NCBI RefSeq assembly: GCF_014650695.1
Contig: NZ_BMVL01000004.1
Coordinates: 296,852 to 360,851, forward strand
DNA from: Streptomyces avidinii
GTDB taxonomy: Bacteria; Actinomycetota; Actinomycetes; Streptomycetales; Streptomycetaceae
Length of the DNA: 64,000 nt
Direction: 5' to 3'
Below the pieces are notes generated by a model. The model was not told the DNA's origin, did not search any database, and saw only the letters and a program-made list of their open reading frames with translations. Position 1 is the stretch's first letter, and each line of letters starts with the position of its first letter. A program made the position numbers and the translations under genes. Positions 28,796-36,649 of this stretch are shown here, piece after piece.

Positions 28796-29240
28796 TCAGT
28801 TCGTCGCTTCCCGGCAGGCCGCGAGGATCTCCTGGAGGTCCCGTACGGCGTCCGGTCGGCCATGCTCGGAATACAGTCCCGCGACGTTGACGACAACTTC
28901 GTCCACCCCCGCCCGATCGAATTCGGCCAGCTGTGCGGCGATGTTCCCTGGCGTGCCGTAGAGGAAGACTCCGGAGTCGACGAGGGCGCGGGCGCCGAGG
29001 CCCGGGCGGCTGTGGTGGACGCGCAGTCCGGCGCGGCGCAGCATGTCGCAGTAGTGCGGCCCGGCGAGGTGGACGTGGGCCGCTGCGAAGGCGAGCCGGT
29101 AGGCGTGGCGTCCCGGGCGGTCGACGGCGGCGTGCACAACGGTGACCATGCGGGGCACCGGGCGGCCCGACTCGGCCGCGCCCTTCGCCATGGCGGGCAG
29201 CAGGGTGTCGCGGACGTATCCGTCTGTGGTGGCACCACGG
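28796..29240 (-). pseudogene. C-terminal part of an LLM-class F420-dependent oxidoreductase
   Basis: Minus-strand reading DGYVRDTLLPAMAKGAAESG, GRHAYRLAFAAAHVHLAG, GTPGNIAAQLAEFDRAGVDE and ending QEILAACREATN matches the last third of luciferase-like monooxygenases that use F420. The N-terminal two thirds are absent. Upstream of about 29240 the frame continues only into sequence antisense to another truncated gene (MRPPGTPGAEPPRGG), with no family likeness. It is therefore a 5'-deleted remnant. Confidence 0.7.
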
Positions 29241-29637
29241 CCGCGTCTACCACAGGCTGGCCCTCCTCTGGGAGGCTCTGCACCTGGCGTTCCCGGAGGA
29301 CGCACTCGAACGCACCGGGGGCGGTCGCCGCCGGGACGCGCTGAGTCCGCGGGGCGTGCACCGGCGCTACTACCGGCGTGTCATCGAGTGCCGGGACGGG
29401 CTCGTCCGGATCAGTCCCTATCTGGCGCTGGAGGCGGCCACGGCCGACGCCGAGGCACCACTCACGCCCGAGGTCGCGGCGCGCCATCTGAGGACCGCGT
29501 TGCGGGCGTACGCCTCCGGAGAGGATGCGCCCTCCCAGGCCGTCCCGGTCGCCCTGCCCGGCGAGGGCGACGGCAGTCTGGAGAGTGATGTACGGCAACT
29601 GATCCGGCTGTCCGAAACTCTGACAGCGCAATTCTGA
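29224..29637 (+). pseudogene. C-terminal fragment of an MAB_1171c/DUF6545-type protein
   Basis: Plus-strand reading HHGRVYHRLALLWEALHLAFPE, GVHRRYYRRVIECRDGLVRI and VRQLIRLSETLTAQF resembles the cytosolic end of MAB_1171c-family putative transporters, which normally carry several N-terminal membrane helices. Those are missing: the homology begins at the same place where the opposite-strand oxidoreductase remnant stops. No good start exists at the junction. The downstream amidohydrolase is intact and starts 13 bp later, so it was probably in the same transcription unit. Confidence 0.6.
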
Positions 29638-29650
29638 ACGAGGAGTGGCG

Positions 29651-30808
29651 ATGGACACCCTGATCTCGGCCCGGCGCGTGGTGATCGGACCGCACGGCCA
29701 GGTCCTGGCGGACGGCGCCGTGCTGGTGCGAAACGGCGTCATCGCGGACACCGGACCACGCCACGAGGTGGAGTCTCGTGCCCCCGCGCGCACTCTCCGT
29801 CACGACTACCCCGACGGCACGCTGTTGCCGGGGCTCGTCGACGCGCACGTCCACCTCGTTCTCGACGCGGGGCCCGATCCGGTCGCGGCGCTGCGGGAGG
29901 CGGACGATGCGACGGTGGCCAAAGGCATTGCGGAGCGGGCACTCGGTCTCCTGAACGCCGGCGTCACCACAGTGCGGGACCTCGGCGACCGGAACGGACT
30001 GGTGACGGAGTTCCGCGACGCCGTCAGGGCGGGACGGTTGCCGGGACCCCGTGTCCTGGCGGCCGGCACTCCTGTGACGGGACCCGGCGGACACTGCTGG
30101 TTCCTGGGCGGAGAGGTGTCCGGCGAGGACGCCGCCAGGGCGCTGGTCCGCCGCAACGTGGAGCGGGGCACGGACCTCATCAAGGTGATGGCCACGGGCG
30201 GGGGCATCACCAAGGGCGGGCCGCCGATCTGGGCGCCCCAGTTCACGGCCGAGGAGCTCCGGATCATCGTGCAGGAGGCGGCGCATGCGCACGGCACCGC
30301 AGGCATCGTCGCGGCGGTGGAGGCCGGGGTGAGCACGATCGAGCACTGCACCTGGATCGACCAGGATGGCTTCCGGCTCCTCGACGACGTCGTCGACGAG
30401 ATCGCCGCCCGGGGCATCGGGGTCTGTCCGGCGGCCAGCCCCGACTGGCGCGGCTTCGCCGAGCGTTTCGGACGTGAGCGCGCGGAGGAGATGTTCGGCG
30501 GGATCCGCCGAATGCGCGAGCGCGGGGTGCGGCTGCTCACCGGCACGGACGCGGGCGTGAGCCGGGCGGTCTTCGATGACTTCGTGTCCAGTCTCGAGTT
30601 CTTCGCCCATCTGGGCTGCACCTCCCAGGAGATCGTCGACCTGGCCACCTGCGAGGCGGCGGAGGCACTCGGGCTGGGCAAGGTCACGGGGCGCCTGCTC
30701 CCCGGCCTCCGCGCGGACCTCCTGGTCGTCGAGGGTAATCCCCTGAGCGATCTCCAGGCCCTGCGCCGCGTTCGGCTGGTGATGGCGGATGGCCTTGTGT
30801 ATGCCTGA
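29651..30808 (+). CDS. metal-dependent amidohydrolase
   Basis: 385-aa member of the imidazolonepropionase/prolidase-like amidohydrolases. Metal ligands are visible: VDAHVHL (near 68), DLIKVMATGG (carboxylated Lys), AAHAHGTAG, IEHCTW and the Asp in LTGTDAG. ATG 29651 follows GAGGAG. Between IIVQEAAHAHG and the usual spacing, about 9 residues that normally separate the helix from the HAHG motif appear absent. The substrate is unknown and activity may be affected. Confidence 0.78.
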   Translation: MDTLISARRVVIGPHGQVLADGAVLVRNGVIADTGPRHEVESRAPARTLRHDYPDGTLLPGLVDAHVHLVLDAGPDPVAALREADDATVAKGIAERALGLLNAGVTTVRDLGDRNGLVTEFRDAVRAGRLPGPRVLAAGTPVTGPGGHCWFLGGEVSGEDAARALVRRNVERGTDLIKVMATGGGITKGGPPIWAPQFTAEELRIIVQEAAHAHGTAGIVAAVEAGVSTIEHCTWIDQDGFRLLDDVVDEIAARGIGVCPAASPDWRGFAERFGRERAEEMFGGIRRMRERGVRLLTGTDAGVSRAVFDDFVSSLEFFAHLGCTSQEIVDLATCEAAEALGLGKVTGRLLPGLRADLLVVEGNPLSDLQALRRVRLVMADGLVYA

Positions 30809-30860
30809 CGGGCTACCGCTGCCGGTGCCCCCCGTTGGTGCGTGAGGGGTCAACTGACTC

Positions 30861-31065
30861 CTACAGCCAGTCGCGCTTCTTGAAGATGACGTACAGGCTT
30901 GTGCAGACCACTGCCATCAGGAGGATCGCGAAGGGGTAGCCCGCAGCCCAGTGGAGTTCCGGCATGACCTCGAAGTTCATGCCGTAGATGGTGCCGACCA
31001 GGGTGGGTGCAAAGAGGATGGCGGCCCAACTGGAGATCTTCTTGAAGTCGTCACCCTCACGCCGC
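30861..31065 (-). pseudogene. 3' fragment of a corA magnesium transporter gene
   Basis: Minus-strand translation from about 31065 gives KKISSWAAILFAPTLVGTIY, then GMNFEVMPELHW and VIFKKRDWL before the stop at 30861-30863, i.e. the two membrane helices and GMN motif of CorA. The 187-bp stretch 30861-31047 aligns without gaps to the end of intact corA (35295-35481) at about 166 of 187 identical bases by my count. No upstream corA sequence is attached. Confidence 0.85.
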
Positions 31066-31198
31066 TGACTTGAGAAAACAGCCTGCGCGGGTCAACTCCC
31101 CGGGCTGCCGCAACCGGTCGATGTTCAGGGCGTTAGTCCATCGAAACGGACGGCGCAGCCTCCTCGCATGCAACTCCTCGAGCTCAAGGAGAAGACAG

Positions 31199-32563
31199 GT
31201 GTTCCCCACAGTCGAACGCCGGTTCTGGCGGTCGGTAGCCGTCGCGGCCACCGGAGTGCTCGCCGCAGGCCTCCTCGCTGCGCCGCCCGCCGGAGCCGAC
31301 ACGGCGGGGCCGGTGATGGGCCGGAACTTTCCCGATCCGGATGTCGTGAAGGTGGGCCGCACCTACCACGCCTACGCGACCAACGGTGAGGCGGCGAACA
31401 TCCAGCACGCCACGTCCACGGATCTGGTCCACTGGTCCCCGGCCGAGACGGACCCCCTGCCCCGCCTCGGGGACTGGGCGGAGCCGATGCGTTCTCTCGT
31501 ATGGGCGCCGGAGGTATTCGCCAACGGACACGGATTCACCATGCATTACACCGCTCGCGACCGGGCCAGCGGCAAGCAGTGCATCGGCGTCGCCCTGTCG
31601 TCCTCACCCGACGGCCCGTTCCTGCCCACCGGCAAGGGACCACTGGTCTGCCCGGCCGAGCAGGGGGGCGCCATCGACGCCGCGAGCCATACGGAGGACG
31701 GCCGGCGGTACCTGCTCTGGAAGAACGACGGGAACTGCTGCGAGCTGGCCACCCGGATCTACCTGCAGCCGGTCTCCTCGGACGGCACCCGTACGACGGG
31801 CGAGCCCGTCGCTCTGATCGGGCAGGACCGCGAGTGGGAGGGGAAACTTGTCGAGGCCCCGACCCTCGTGCGGCGTGACGGCCGCTACGTGCTGTTCTAC
31901 TCGGCCGACTTCTACGGTGACCACCACTACAAGACGGGCTACGCGGTGGCCAGTCGGCTGACGGGCCCCTACGTCAAGGCGACGGCGCCGCTGATGTCCA
32001 CCGAGTCCTTCAGCGGCATGGTCCGCGGCCCCGGAGGGCAGGATGTCGTGACCGGTCCGGACGGGCAGGACCGGATCCTCTTCCACGGCTGGAGTCATGA
32101 CGGCTCCGAGCGACGCTTCCTGTACGCGGCGGACCTCGGCTTCGCGGACGGCCGTCCGGTCGTTCGGGGCAGCAAGGTACTCCATCAGGCGGAGAGCGCA
32201 CGGGTGCACCGGGCGGTCGTCCGTGATGCGGCAGAGGCCCTTGACGGTCGGGCGGTCGGCGGGATCGACCATCCGGACAGCTTCGTCGAGTTCTCCGTCT
32301 TCGCCGCCTCGGCGGGACCGCACACGCTGACGGTCCGGTACGGCAACGGTTCCCGGGACGGCGCCGACGTGCCGGTACCGGCCTCCCACAGCCTCACCGT
32401 CAACGGGCAGGCTCCGGCCGACGGGCGGGTGGACTATCCGTACACCGGATGGGACAACTGGCAGCAGGCGAGCGTGCCTGTCTCCTTGCGTCGGGGCTGG
32501 AACACCGTACGCCTGACCAAGGACGACTACTACGCGGAACTCGACTCCGTGGAAGTGGCCTGA
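31199..32563 (+). CDS. secreted GH43-like glycoside hydrolase with C-terminal carbohydrate-binding-type domain
   Basis: Predicted extracellular glycosidase of 454 aa. GTG at 31199 has AAGGAG seven bases upstream; the longer frame from 31070 is less likely. Signal peptide: RRFWRSVAVAATGVLAAGLL with cleavage near GADTAG. The five-bladed propeller part has the catalytic Asp region NFPDPDVVKVGRTYHAY, the middle WAPEVFANGHG, and the acid Glu region LVEAPTLVRRDGRYVLFYSA. From about residue 330 a beta-sandwich (AESARVHRAVV, FVEFSVFAASAGPHTLTVRY, GWNTVRLTKDD) resembles CBM35/CBM6-type modules. Likely acts on arabinan or xylan-type polymers. Confidence 0.82.
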   Translation: MFPTVERRFWRSVAVAATGVLAAGLLAAPPAGADTAGPVMGRNFPDPDVVKVGRTYHAYATNGEAANIQHATSTDLVHWSPAETDPLPRLGDWAEPMRSLVWAPEVFANGHGFTMHYTARDRASGKQCIGVALSSSPDGPFLPTGKGPLVCPAEQGGAIDAASHTEDGRRYLLWKNDGNCCELATRIYLQPVSSDGTRTTGEPVALIGQDREWEGKLVEAPTLVRRDGRYVLFYSADFYGDHHYKTGYAVASRLTGPYVKATAPLMSTESFSGMVRGPGGQDVVTGPDGQDRILFHGWSHDGSERRFLYAADLGFADGRPVVRGSKVLHQAESARVHRAVVRDAAEALDGRAVGGIDHPDSFVEFSVFAASAGPHTLTVRYGNGSRDGADVPVPASHSLTVNGQAPADGRVDYPYTGWDNWQQASVPVSLRRGWNTVRLTKDDYYAELDSVEVA

Positions 32564-32614
32564 GGCTGCCTCAGCTGGTGCGGGTGGAGGGTCCGCGGCG
32601 GACCCTCCACAACG

Positions 32615-33475
32615 TCAGCCCCACTTCTGGTGATTCGAGCCGTCGCAGGGCACGGCCCGCAGCCCTTGGCTGTCGTCCAGACAGGCTCCGGTGGTCCGGC
32701 TCCTGATCTCTACCGATGCGTCAGGCAGGGGTGCGACCACCCACTTCTGTGTGGCGGCCTTGCTGCAGGACGCCCCCTGCAGCGCGGAGTCGCCGCTGTC
32801 CAAACAGGCGCCGGTGGCGTGGTTGCGCAGTTCGCTGGTGCCGTCGGGAAACGGGTGGACCGTCCACCTCTGGTAGCTCATTCCGTTGGGCGCGAAGGAA
32901 CGCAGGCCCTTGTCGAGGCTGTGGTCCAGACAGTTGCCCGTGACCCGGTTGACGAAGATCCGGCTGTGGTCGTCGAGCCGCGGTCCCGCCTTTCCGACCG
33001 CCTTGGGGGACACCGCCTGCCGACCCGGTGCGCCTTGCCCGGGTGCTGAACCCGACGGCCACGGACCGAACAACGCCAGAGCGCCGCCGCACAACAGGCC
33101 GGCGCACGCACCGCCCGCGGCCCACACCCAGCGGTGCGATACCCACCGGCCGGCCGTACGCCGCCAACGGCGCCACCGGCCCTCCGTAGCGGCGGACGGG
33201 CCCGCGCCCGCGGGCGGTTTCGGCTGGCACCGGTCCGCCGCCTCCCACAGGGCGCGGTACTCAGAGGGGTCCGCGCCCAAGGCCCGGCACAGGTCGTGGA
33301 CGGTCGACCACGGCGGGACCGTGCTGCCCCGCAAGTAGCGCGACAGCGACGAGTCACTGGTCATCACCTCGGATTCCAGTGAACGCAGCGTGCGACCGGA
33401 TCGCCGCTGCAAAGCCTTGAGCGCACTCCCCAACTGCTGCGCCGCACTGCCGTGCGGTCCGTCGAGGCCCGTCAC
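32615..33475 (-). CDS. XRE-type HTH protein with transmembrane helix and ricin-type lectin domain
   Basis: A 286-aa protein in three parts. An N-terminal helix-turn-helix covers about 8-75: LGSALKALQRRSGRTLRSLE, SSLSRYLRGSTVPPW, LCRALGADPSEYRALWEAAD. A single transmembrane segment near 112-135 reads WVWAAGGACAGLLCGGALAL. The C-terminal half is a ricin B-type beta-trefoil with three CLD.../QxW repeats: GNCLDHS...QRWTV, GACLDSG...QKWVV, GACLDDS...QKWG. GTG at 33475 follows GGAAGGGGG. It could couple extracellular carbohydrate binding to DNA binding. The lectin half resembles the secreted lectin at 34607. Confidence 0.8.
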   Translation of the reverse strand: MTGLDGPHGSAAQQLGSALKALQRRSGRTLRSLESEVMTSDSSLSRYLRGSTVPPWSTVHDLCRALGADPSEYRALWEAADRCQPKPPAGAGPSAATEGRWRRWRRTAGRWVSHRWVWAAGGACAGLLCGGALALFGPWPSGSAPGQGAPGRQAVSPKAVGKAGPRLDDHSRIFVNRVTGNCLDHSLDKGLRSFAPNGMSYQRWTVHPFPDGTSELRNHATGACLDSGDSALQGASCSKAATQKWVVAPLPDASVEIRSRTTGACLDDSQGLRAVPCDGSNHQKWG

Positions 33476-33868
33476 GTTCGCCCCCTTCCGACGGCCGCAC
33501 ACTGATGCTTCGCAGGCCGCTTCATGTCCCGGGATGGTCATGTCCCAGCAGGTCAGAACCTTAGGGATCCCGACATCGGTGAAGCAAACGGGACAGCCTT
33601 GCCCTGGCCGCATCGCCGCCCGCAGACTCCTTCTCGTCCGGCCCCGCAGCCCGTGCAAGCGCCGCATCGCGGCCTCGCATCTCCGGCACGGGTGTCACGG
33701 AGGGCGACCGAACCGTCCCTCCCCCCCCGACCCCAGGGCTTCGCAGCCTTCACCGCCACGGCCCGTATCGGCTTCCGTGTCGGCCTGGAGTCCCGACGCC
33801 CTTGCCCGGCCGCGTGGACCGGCGCCTCCATCCGCCACGAGCGAGAACACAGAAACAGGAGAATCCAC
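33476..33868. other. 393-bp divergent intergenic region
   Basis: Separates the divergent XRE-lectin and NlpC/P60-like genes and must hold both promoters. Apart from the TCATGTCCC repeat nothing distinctive is visible; long frames crossing it lack a ribosome site or coding bias. Confidence 0.45.
33522..33546. repeat. TCATGTCCC direct repeat, possible operator
   Basis: Two copies of TCATGTCCC at 33522-33530 and 33538-33546, 16 bp apart, lie 47 bp upstream of the XRE-lectin gene. They are a candidate site for autoregulation; function is inferred from position only. Confidence 0.4.
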
Positions 33869-34504
33869 ATGTCCAAGAAGACCACCCGCCGTTGGGGTGT
33901 GGCAGCGTTGACAGCGGTCCTGTGCGCCGGGTCCGTCGCCTTGTCTGCGCCGTCCGCGCCCGCGGCTCCTTCCGTATCCGCGGCGTCCGCGGCGTGGGCG
34001 ACCGCCGAGGTGGGCGGTGCCCTCGCGCCCTGGGCCGATCGGGCCGGATCGGCCCCCGCGGTCCAGGCGGCTCCCCGTATCACCCGCGCCCAGGTGCTGG
34101 CACGGGCGAAGACCTGGCTGACCGCGAACAACGGCCGACCCGTCCCCTACAGCCAGAACAAGCGGTGGAAGGACGGATACCGGCAGGACTGCTCCGGTTA
34201 CGTCTCGATGGCGCTGGGGCTGTCGAAGCCCGGCCCCAACACCGTCTCGCTGAAGAACGACGGGTTCACGCGCCGGATCTCAATGAAGGACCTGGCTCCC
34301 GGCGACCTGGTCATCAAGGCCAACAGCAACAACCCCGACAACCGCCACGTGGTCATCTTCGACGGCTGGGCCAACAACGCCCACACCGTCTACAAGTCCT
34401 ACGAGCAGGCGGGCGGGGTCGGTACCCGCTGGAAGCAGCACTCCTACGGGGTGAACGGCCGCGACGGCTACCACGCCTACCGGCCCGTCAACATCGTGGG
34501 CTGA
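33869..34504 (+). CDS. secreted NlpC/P60-like (C40-type) protein
   Basis: 211-aa exported protein, probably a cell-wall or amide hydrolase. ATG at 33869 follows AGGAG. Signal peptide MSKKTTRRWGVAALTAVLCA with cleavage near APAAPS. The papain-like core (about 75-211) shows the nucleophile in QDCSGYVSMALGLS, the GDL motif in LAPGDLVIK and the catalytic His in NRHVVIFDGW. It lies upstream of the secreted lectin on the same strand. Confidence 0.78.
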   Translation: MSKKTTRRWGVAALTAVLCAGSVALSAPSAPAAPSVSAASAAWATAEVGGALAPWADRAGSAPAVQAAPRITRAQVLARAKTWLTANNGRPVPYSQNKRWKDGYRQDCSGYVSMALGLSKPGPNTVSLKNDGFTRRISMKDLAPGDLVIKANSNNPDNRHVVIFDGWANNAHTVYKSYEQAGGVGTRWKQHSYGVNGRDGYHAYRPVNIVG

Positions 34505-34606
34505 TCCGTCCGTCCATCCATCCATCCGTCCGTTCGCGCGGGGCGGGGCGGTGCTCCGCCCCGCGCAGCCATCCGTAGAACCCCTCCCCATCGACCGAGG
34601 AGAGCC

Positions 34607-35104
34607 ATGAACACCGTTCCGACGACCACGAAGAGGCTCCGGGCAAGCGTCGCGTGCGTGCTGCTCGCAGCGGGCCTGGCTACGGCCACCGCCACCCACG
34701 AGGCCGACGCGGCCCCGACGAGCGCGCTCGACAGCGTCCAGAGCTTCCGCAACGATGCGACGTCGGCCTGCCTGGACGACAGCGAGCACGGGATCCGGAC
34801 GTACACCTGCCTGGGCAACGAGCACCAGAAGTGGAACGTCCACCGGTGGGCCGACGGCACCCGTGAACTGCGGAACATCAAGACGGGCAGGTGCTTGACC
34901 GACAGCCCCGGGGGCAAGGTCACGCCCTATCCGTGCGACAAGGCCAAGGACCAGAGCTGGATCGTGCACCGCTACCCCGACGGGGCCGTCGAGTTGAAGA
35001 ACCAGCAGACAGGCCTGTGCCTGGACGACAGCCCGGCCCACCACCTCCGTACCTTCCCGTGCGGAACCCACAGCCAGAAGAGCCCGTACCAGACCTGGCG
35101 CTGA
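34607..35104 (+). CDS. secreted ricin-type beta-trefoil lectin
   Basis: 165-aa exported carbohydrate-binding protein consisting of a signal peptide (KRLRASVACVLLAAGLATAT, cleavage near ADA-APT) and one beta-trefoil. The three repeats show ACLDDS...QKWNV, RCLTDS...QSWIV and LCLDDS...YQTW. No catalytic domain is attached. The trefoil resembles the lectin half of the XRE protein at 32615, repeat for repeat, so the two may bind the same ligand. ATG 34607 follows GAGGAG. Confidence 0.85.
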   Translation: MNTVPTTTKRLRASVACVLLAAGLATATATHEADAAPTSALDSVQSFRNDATSACLDDSEHGIRTYTCLGNEHQKWNVHRWADGTRELRNIKTGRCLTDSPGGKVTPYPCDKAKDQSWIVHRYPDGAVELKNQQTGLCLDDSPAHHLRTFPCGTHSQKSPYQTWR

Positions 35105-35118
35105 GCGGGTAGGCGGCA

Positions 35119-35188
35119 GCGATCCTGGCAGCGGGGACGCCGCTGGCCGGGCCAGGCCGTACGCCGGCCCTGCGGCGGCCAGGATCGC
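35119..35188. terminator. large hairpin between convergent lectin and corA genes
   Basis: Outer arms GCGATCCTGGC (35119-35129) and GCCAGGATCGC (35178-35188) pair perfectly over 11 bp. The interior is GC-rich and can form further stems. Location between two convergent stops suits a bidirectional terminator. Confidence 0.55.
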
Positions 35189-35294
35189 AACCGTTTGGAC
35201 ACGCGGCTGGCAGGGCAAGCGCCACCCGCGGGGCTGCAGCGGCCTCTCGAATGCGTCGGCCATCGGAAATCCGGTGGGCCTGGTGCGCCCTGGT

Positions 35295-36470
35295 CTACAG
35301 CCAGTCGCGCTTCTTGAAGATGACGTAGAGGCTGACGCAGACGACTGCCATCAGCAGGATGGCGAAGGGGTAGCCGCCGGCCCAGTGAAGTTCGGGCATG
35401 GTCTCGAAGTTCATGCCGTAGATGGTGCCGACCAGGGTGGGGGCGAAGAGGATGGCTGCCCAGGCGGAGATCTTCTTGATTTCCTCGTTCTGTTCGAAGC
35501 CGGCCTCGGCCAGGGCGCGCATTTCGGCGTTCTGTTGTTGGGAGACCAGGGTGGCGTTGACCGTCAGGATGTCCGTCAGGGCCTGGCGGAAGACGTCGAC
35601 GCGTTCGCTCGTGTGCGTCACGTGGTCGGCGACGTCGCGGAGGTAGCGCTGGAGTTCTTCGTCCGTGCCGTACTTCGCGAAGCCCGCCATCAGGCCGTGG
35701 AGCATCCCGACCAGGGGGCGGGTGGCGCGCTGGAACTCGACCATTTCGCGGGAGAGTTCGTAGATGCGGCGGGAGACCGTCGGGTCGCCGCGGAAGACCT
35801 CCGTCTCGATCTCGTCGATGTCGGTCTGGACGCCCTCGACGACCGGGGCGTAGCCGTCGACCACCGCGTCGAGGATGGCGTACAGGGCGGCCTCCGGGCC
35901 GAGGGAGAGGAGGTCCGGGTTCGCCTCCATGCGGCGGCGGACCGCGGAGAGGTCCGGGGCGCCGCCGTGGCGGACCGTGATCAGGAAGTCCGGGCCGACG
36001 AAGATGTGCAGCTCGGCGAAGTCGACCTCTTCCTGGGCGTCGAGGTAGCGGGCGGCCCGCAGGACGACGAAGAGGGTGTCGCCGTAGCGTTCCAGTTTCG
36101 GGCGCTGGTGGGCTTCCAGGGCGTCCTCGACCGCAAGTTGGTGGAGGTTGAACTCGGCTGCCAGGGAGTGGAGTTCGGGTTCCGTCGGGCGGTGCAGGCC
36201 GATCCAGGCCATCCCGTCGGGCTCCTCCCGCAGCTGCCGGAAGGTGTCGGCCAGGGTGGCCGGGGAGGCGATCCGGCGGCCGTCGCGGTAGACGGCCGAG
36301 TCGATCACGCTGTGGTGGCTCGGGGGAGCGGCCGCGGCCGCTGCCGGTGCGGGCTGCGGTGTGGACGGCGGCCCCGCCGGAGGGGTCTCGGCGGGCGGGG
36401 AGGCGGGGCGGCGCCACCCCGCGCGCTTCGCGGCGGACGGCGAGTGGCGGCGGTCAGGGCGCTCCGACAT
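35295..36470 (-). CDS. corA: CorA magnesium/cobalt transporter
   Basis: 391-aa inner-membrane divalent cation channel. It has an N-terminal Pro/Ala-rich extension (about 1-50), a cytosolic alpha/beta and helical domain (IGLHRPTEPELHSLAAEF, LHIFVGPDFLITVRHGG), and two C-terminal helices around the signature GTIYGMNFETMPELHW. The terminal KKRDWL is the usual CorA end. Its last 187 bp are repeated, with about 11% divergence, at 30861-31047, so the end of this gene is one boundary of an accessory segment. Confidence 0.93.
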   Translation of the reverse strand: MSERPDRRHSPSAAKRAGWRRPASPPAETPPAGPPSTPQPAPAAAAAAPPSHHSVIDSAVYRDGRRIASPATLADTFRQLREEPDGMAWIGLHRPTEPELHSLAAEFNLHQLAVEDALEAHQRPKLERYGDTLFVVLRAARYLDAQEEVDFAELHIFVGPDFLITVRHGGAPDLSAVRRRMEANPDLLSLGPEAALYAILDAVVDGYAPVVEGVQTDIDEIETEVFRGDPTVSRRIYELSREMVEFQRATRPLVGMLHGLMAGFAKYGTDEELQRYLRDVADHVTHTSERVDVFRQALTDILTVNATLVSQQQNAEMRALAEAGFEQNEEIKKISAWAAILFAPTLVGTIYGMNFETMPELHWAGGYPFAILLMAVVCVSLYVIFKKRDWL

Positions 36471-36607
36471 CGCAGGTCAGCTCCCGGTCGAACGTGTGTT
36501 TACGGGCAGGGGGCAGGATATCGGGGGAAAAGGGTGCCCGGTGTGCCCTGTGCCTGCCCGGTGTCGGGGACTCCCTCCTTTTCGGCCGCCTCGGCCTCGG
36601 TGGGGAG

Positions 36608-36630
36608 TTGCGGACAGGGCCTGTCCGCAA
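36608..36630. promoter_or_regulatory. 23-bp perfect palindrome upstream of AlkZ-like gene
   Basis: Arms TTGCGGACAGG and CCTGTCCGCAA (11 bp each) flank a single G. It ends 19 bp before the ATG at 36650, and a TTAGCG -10-like hexamer lies between. The site covers the region where a -35 should be, so it is a good repressor operator candidate. Confidence 0.55.
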
Positions 36631-36649
36631 GGGCCGTTAGCGTGTCGGT

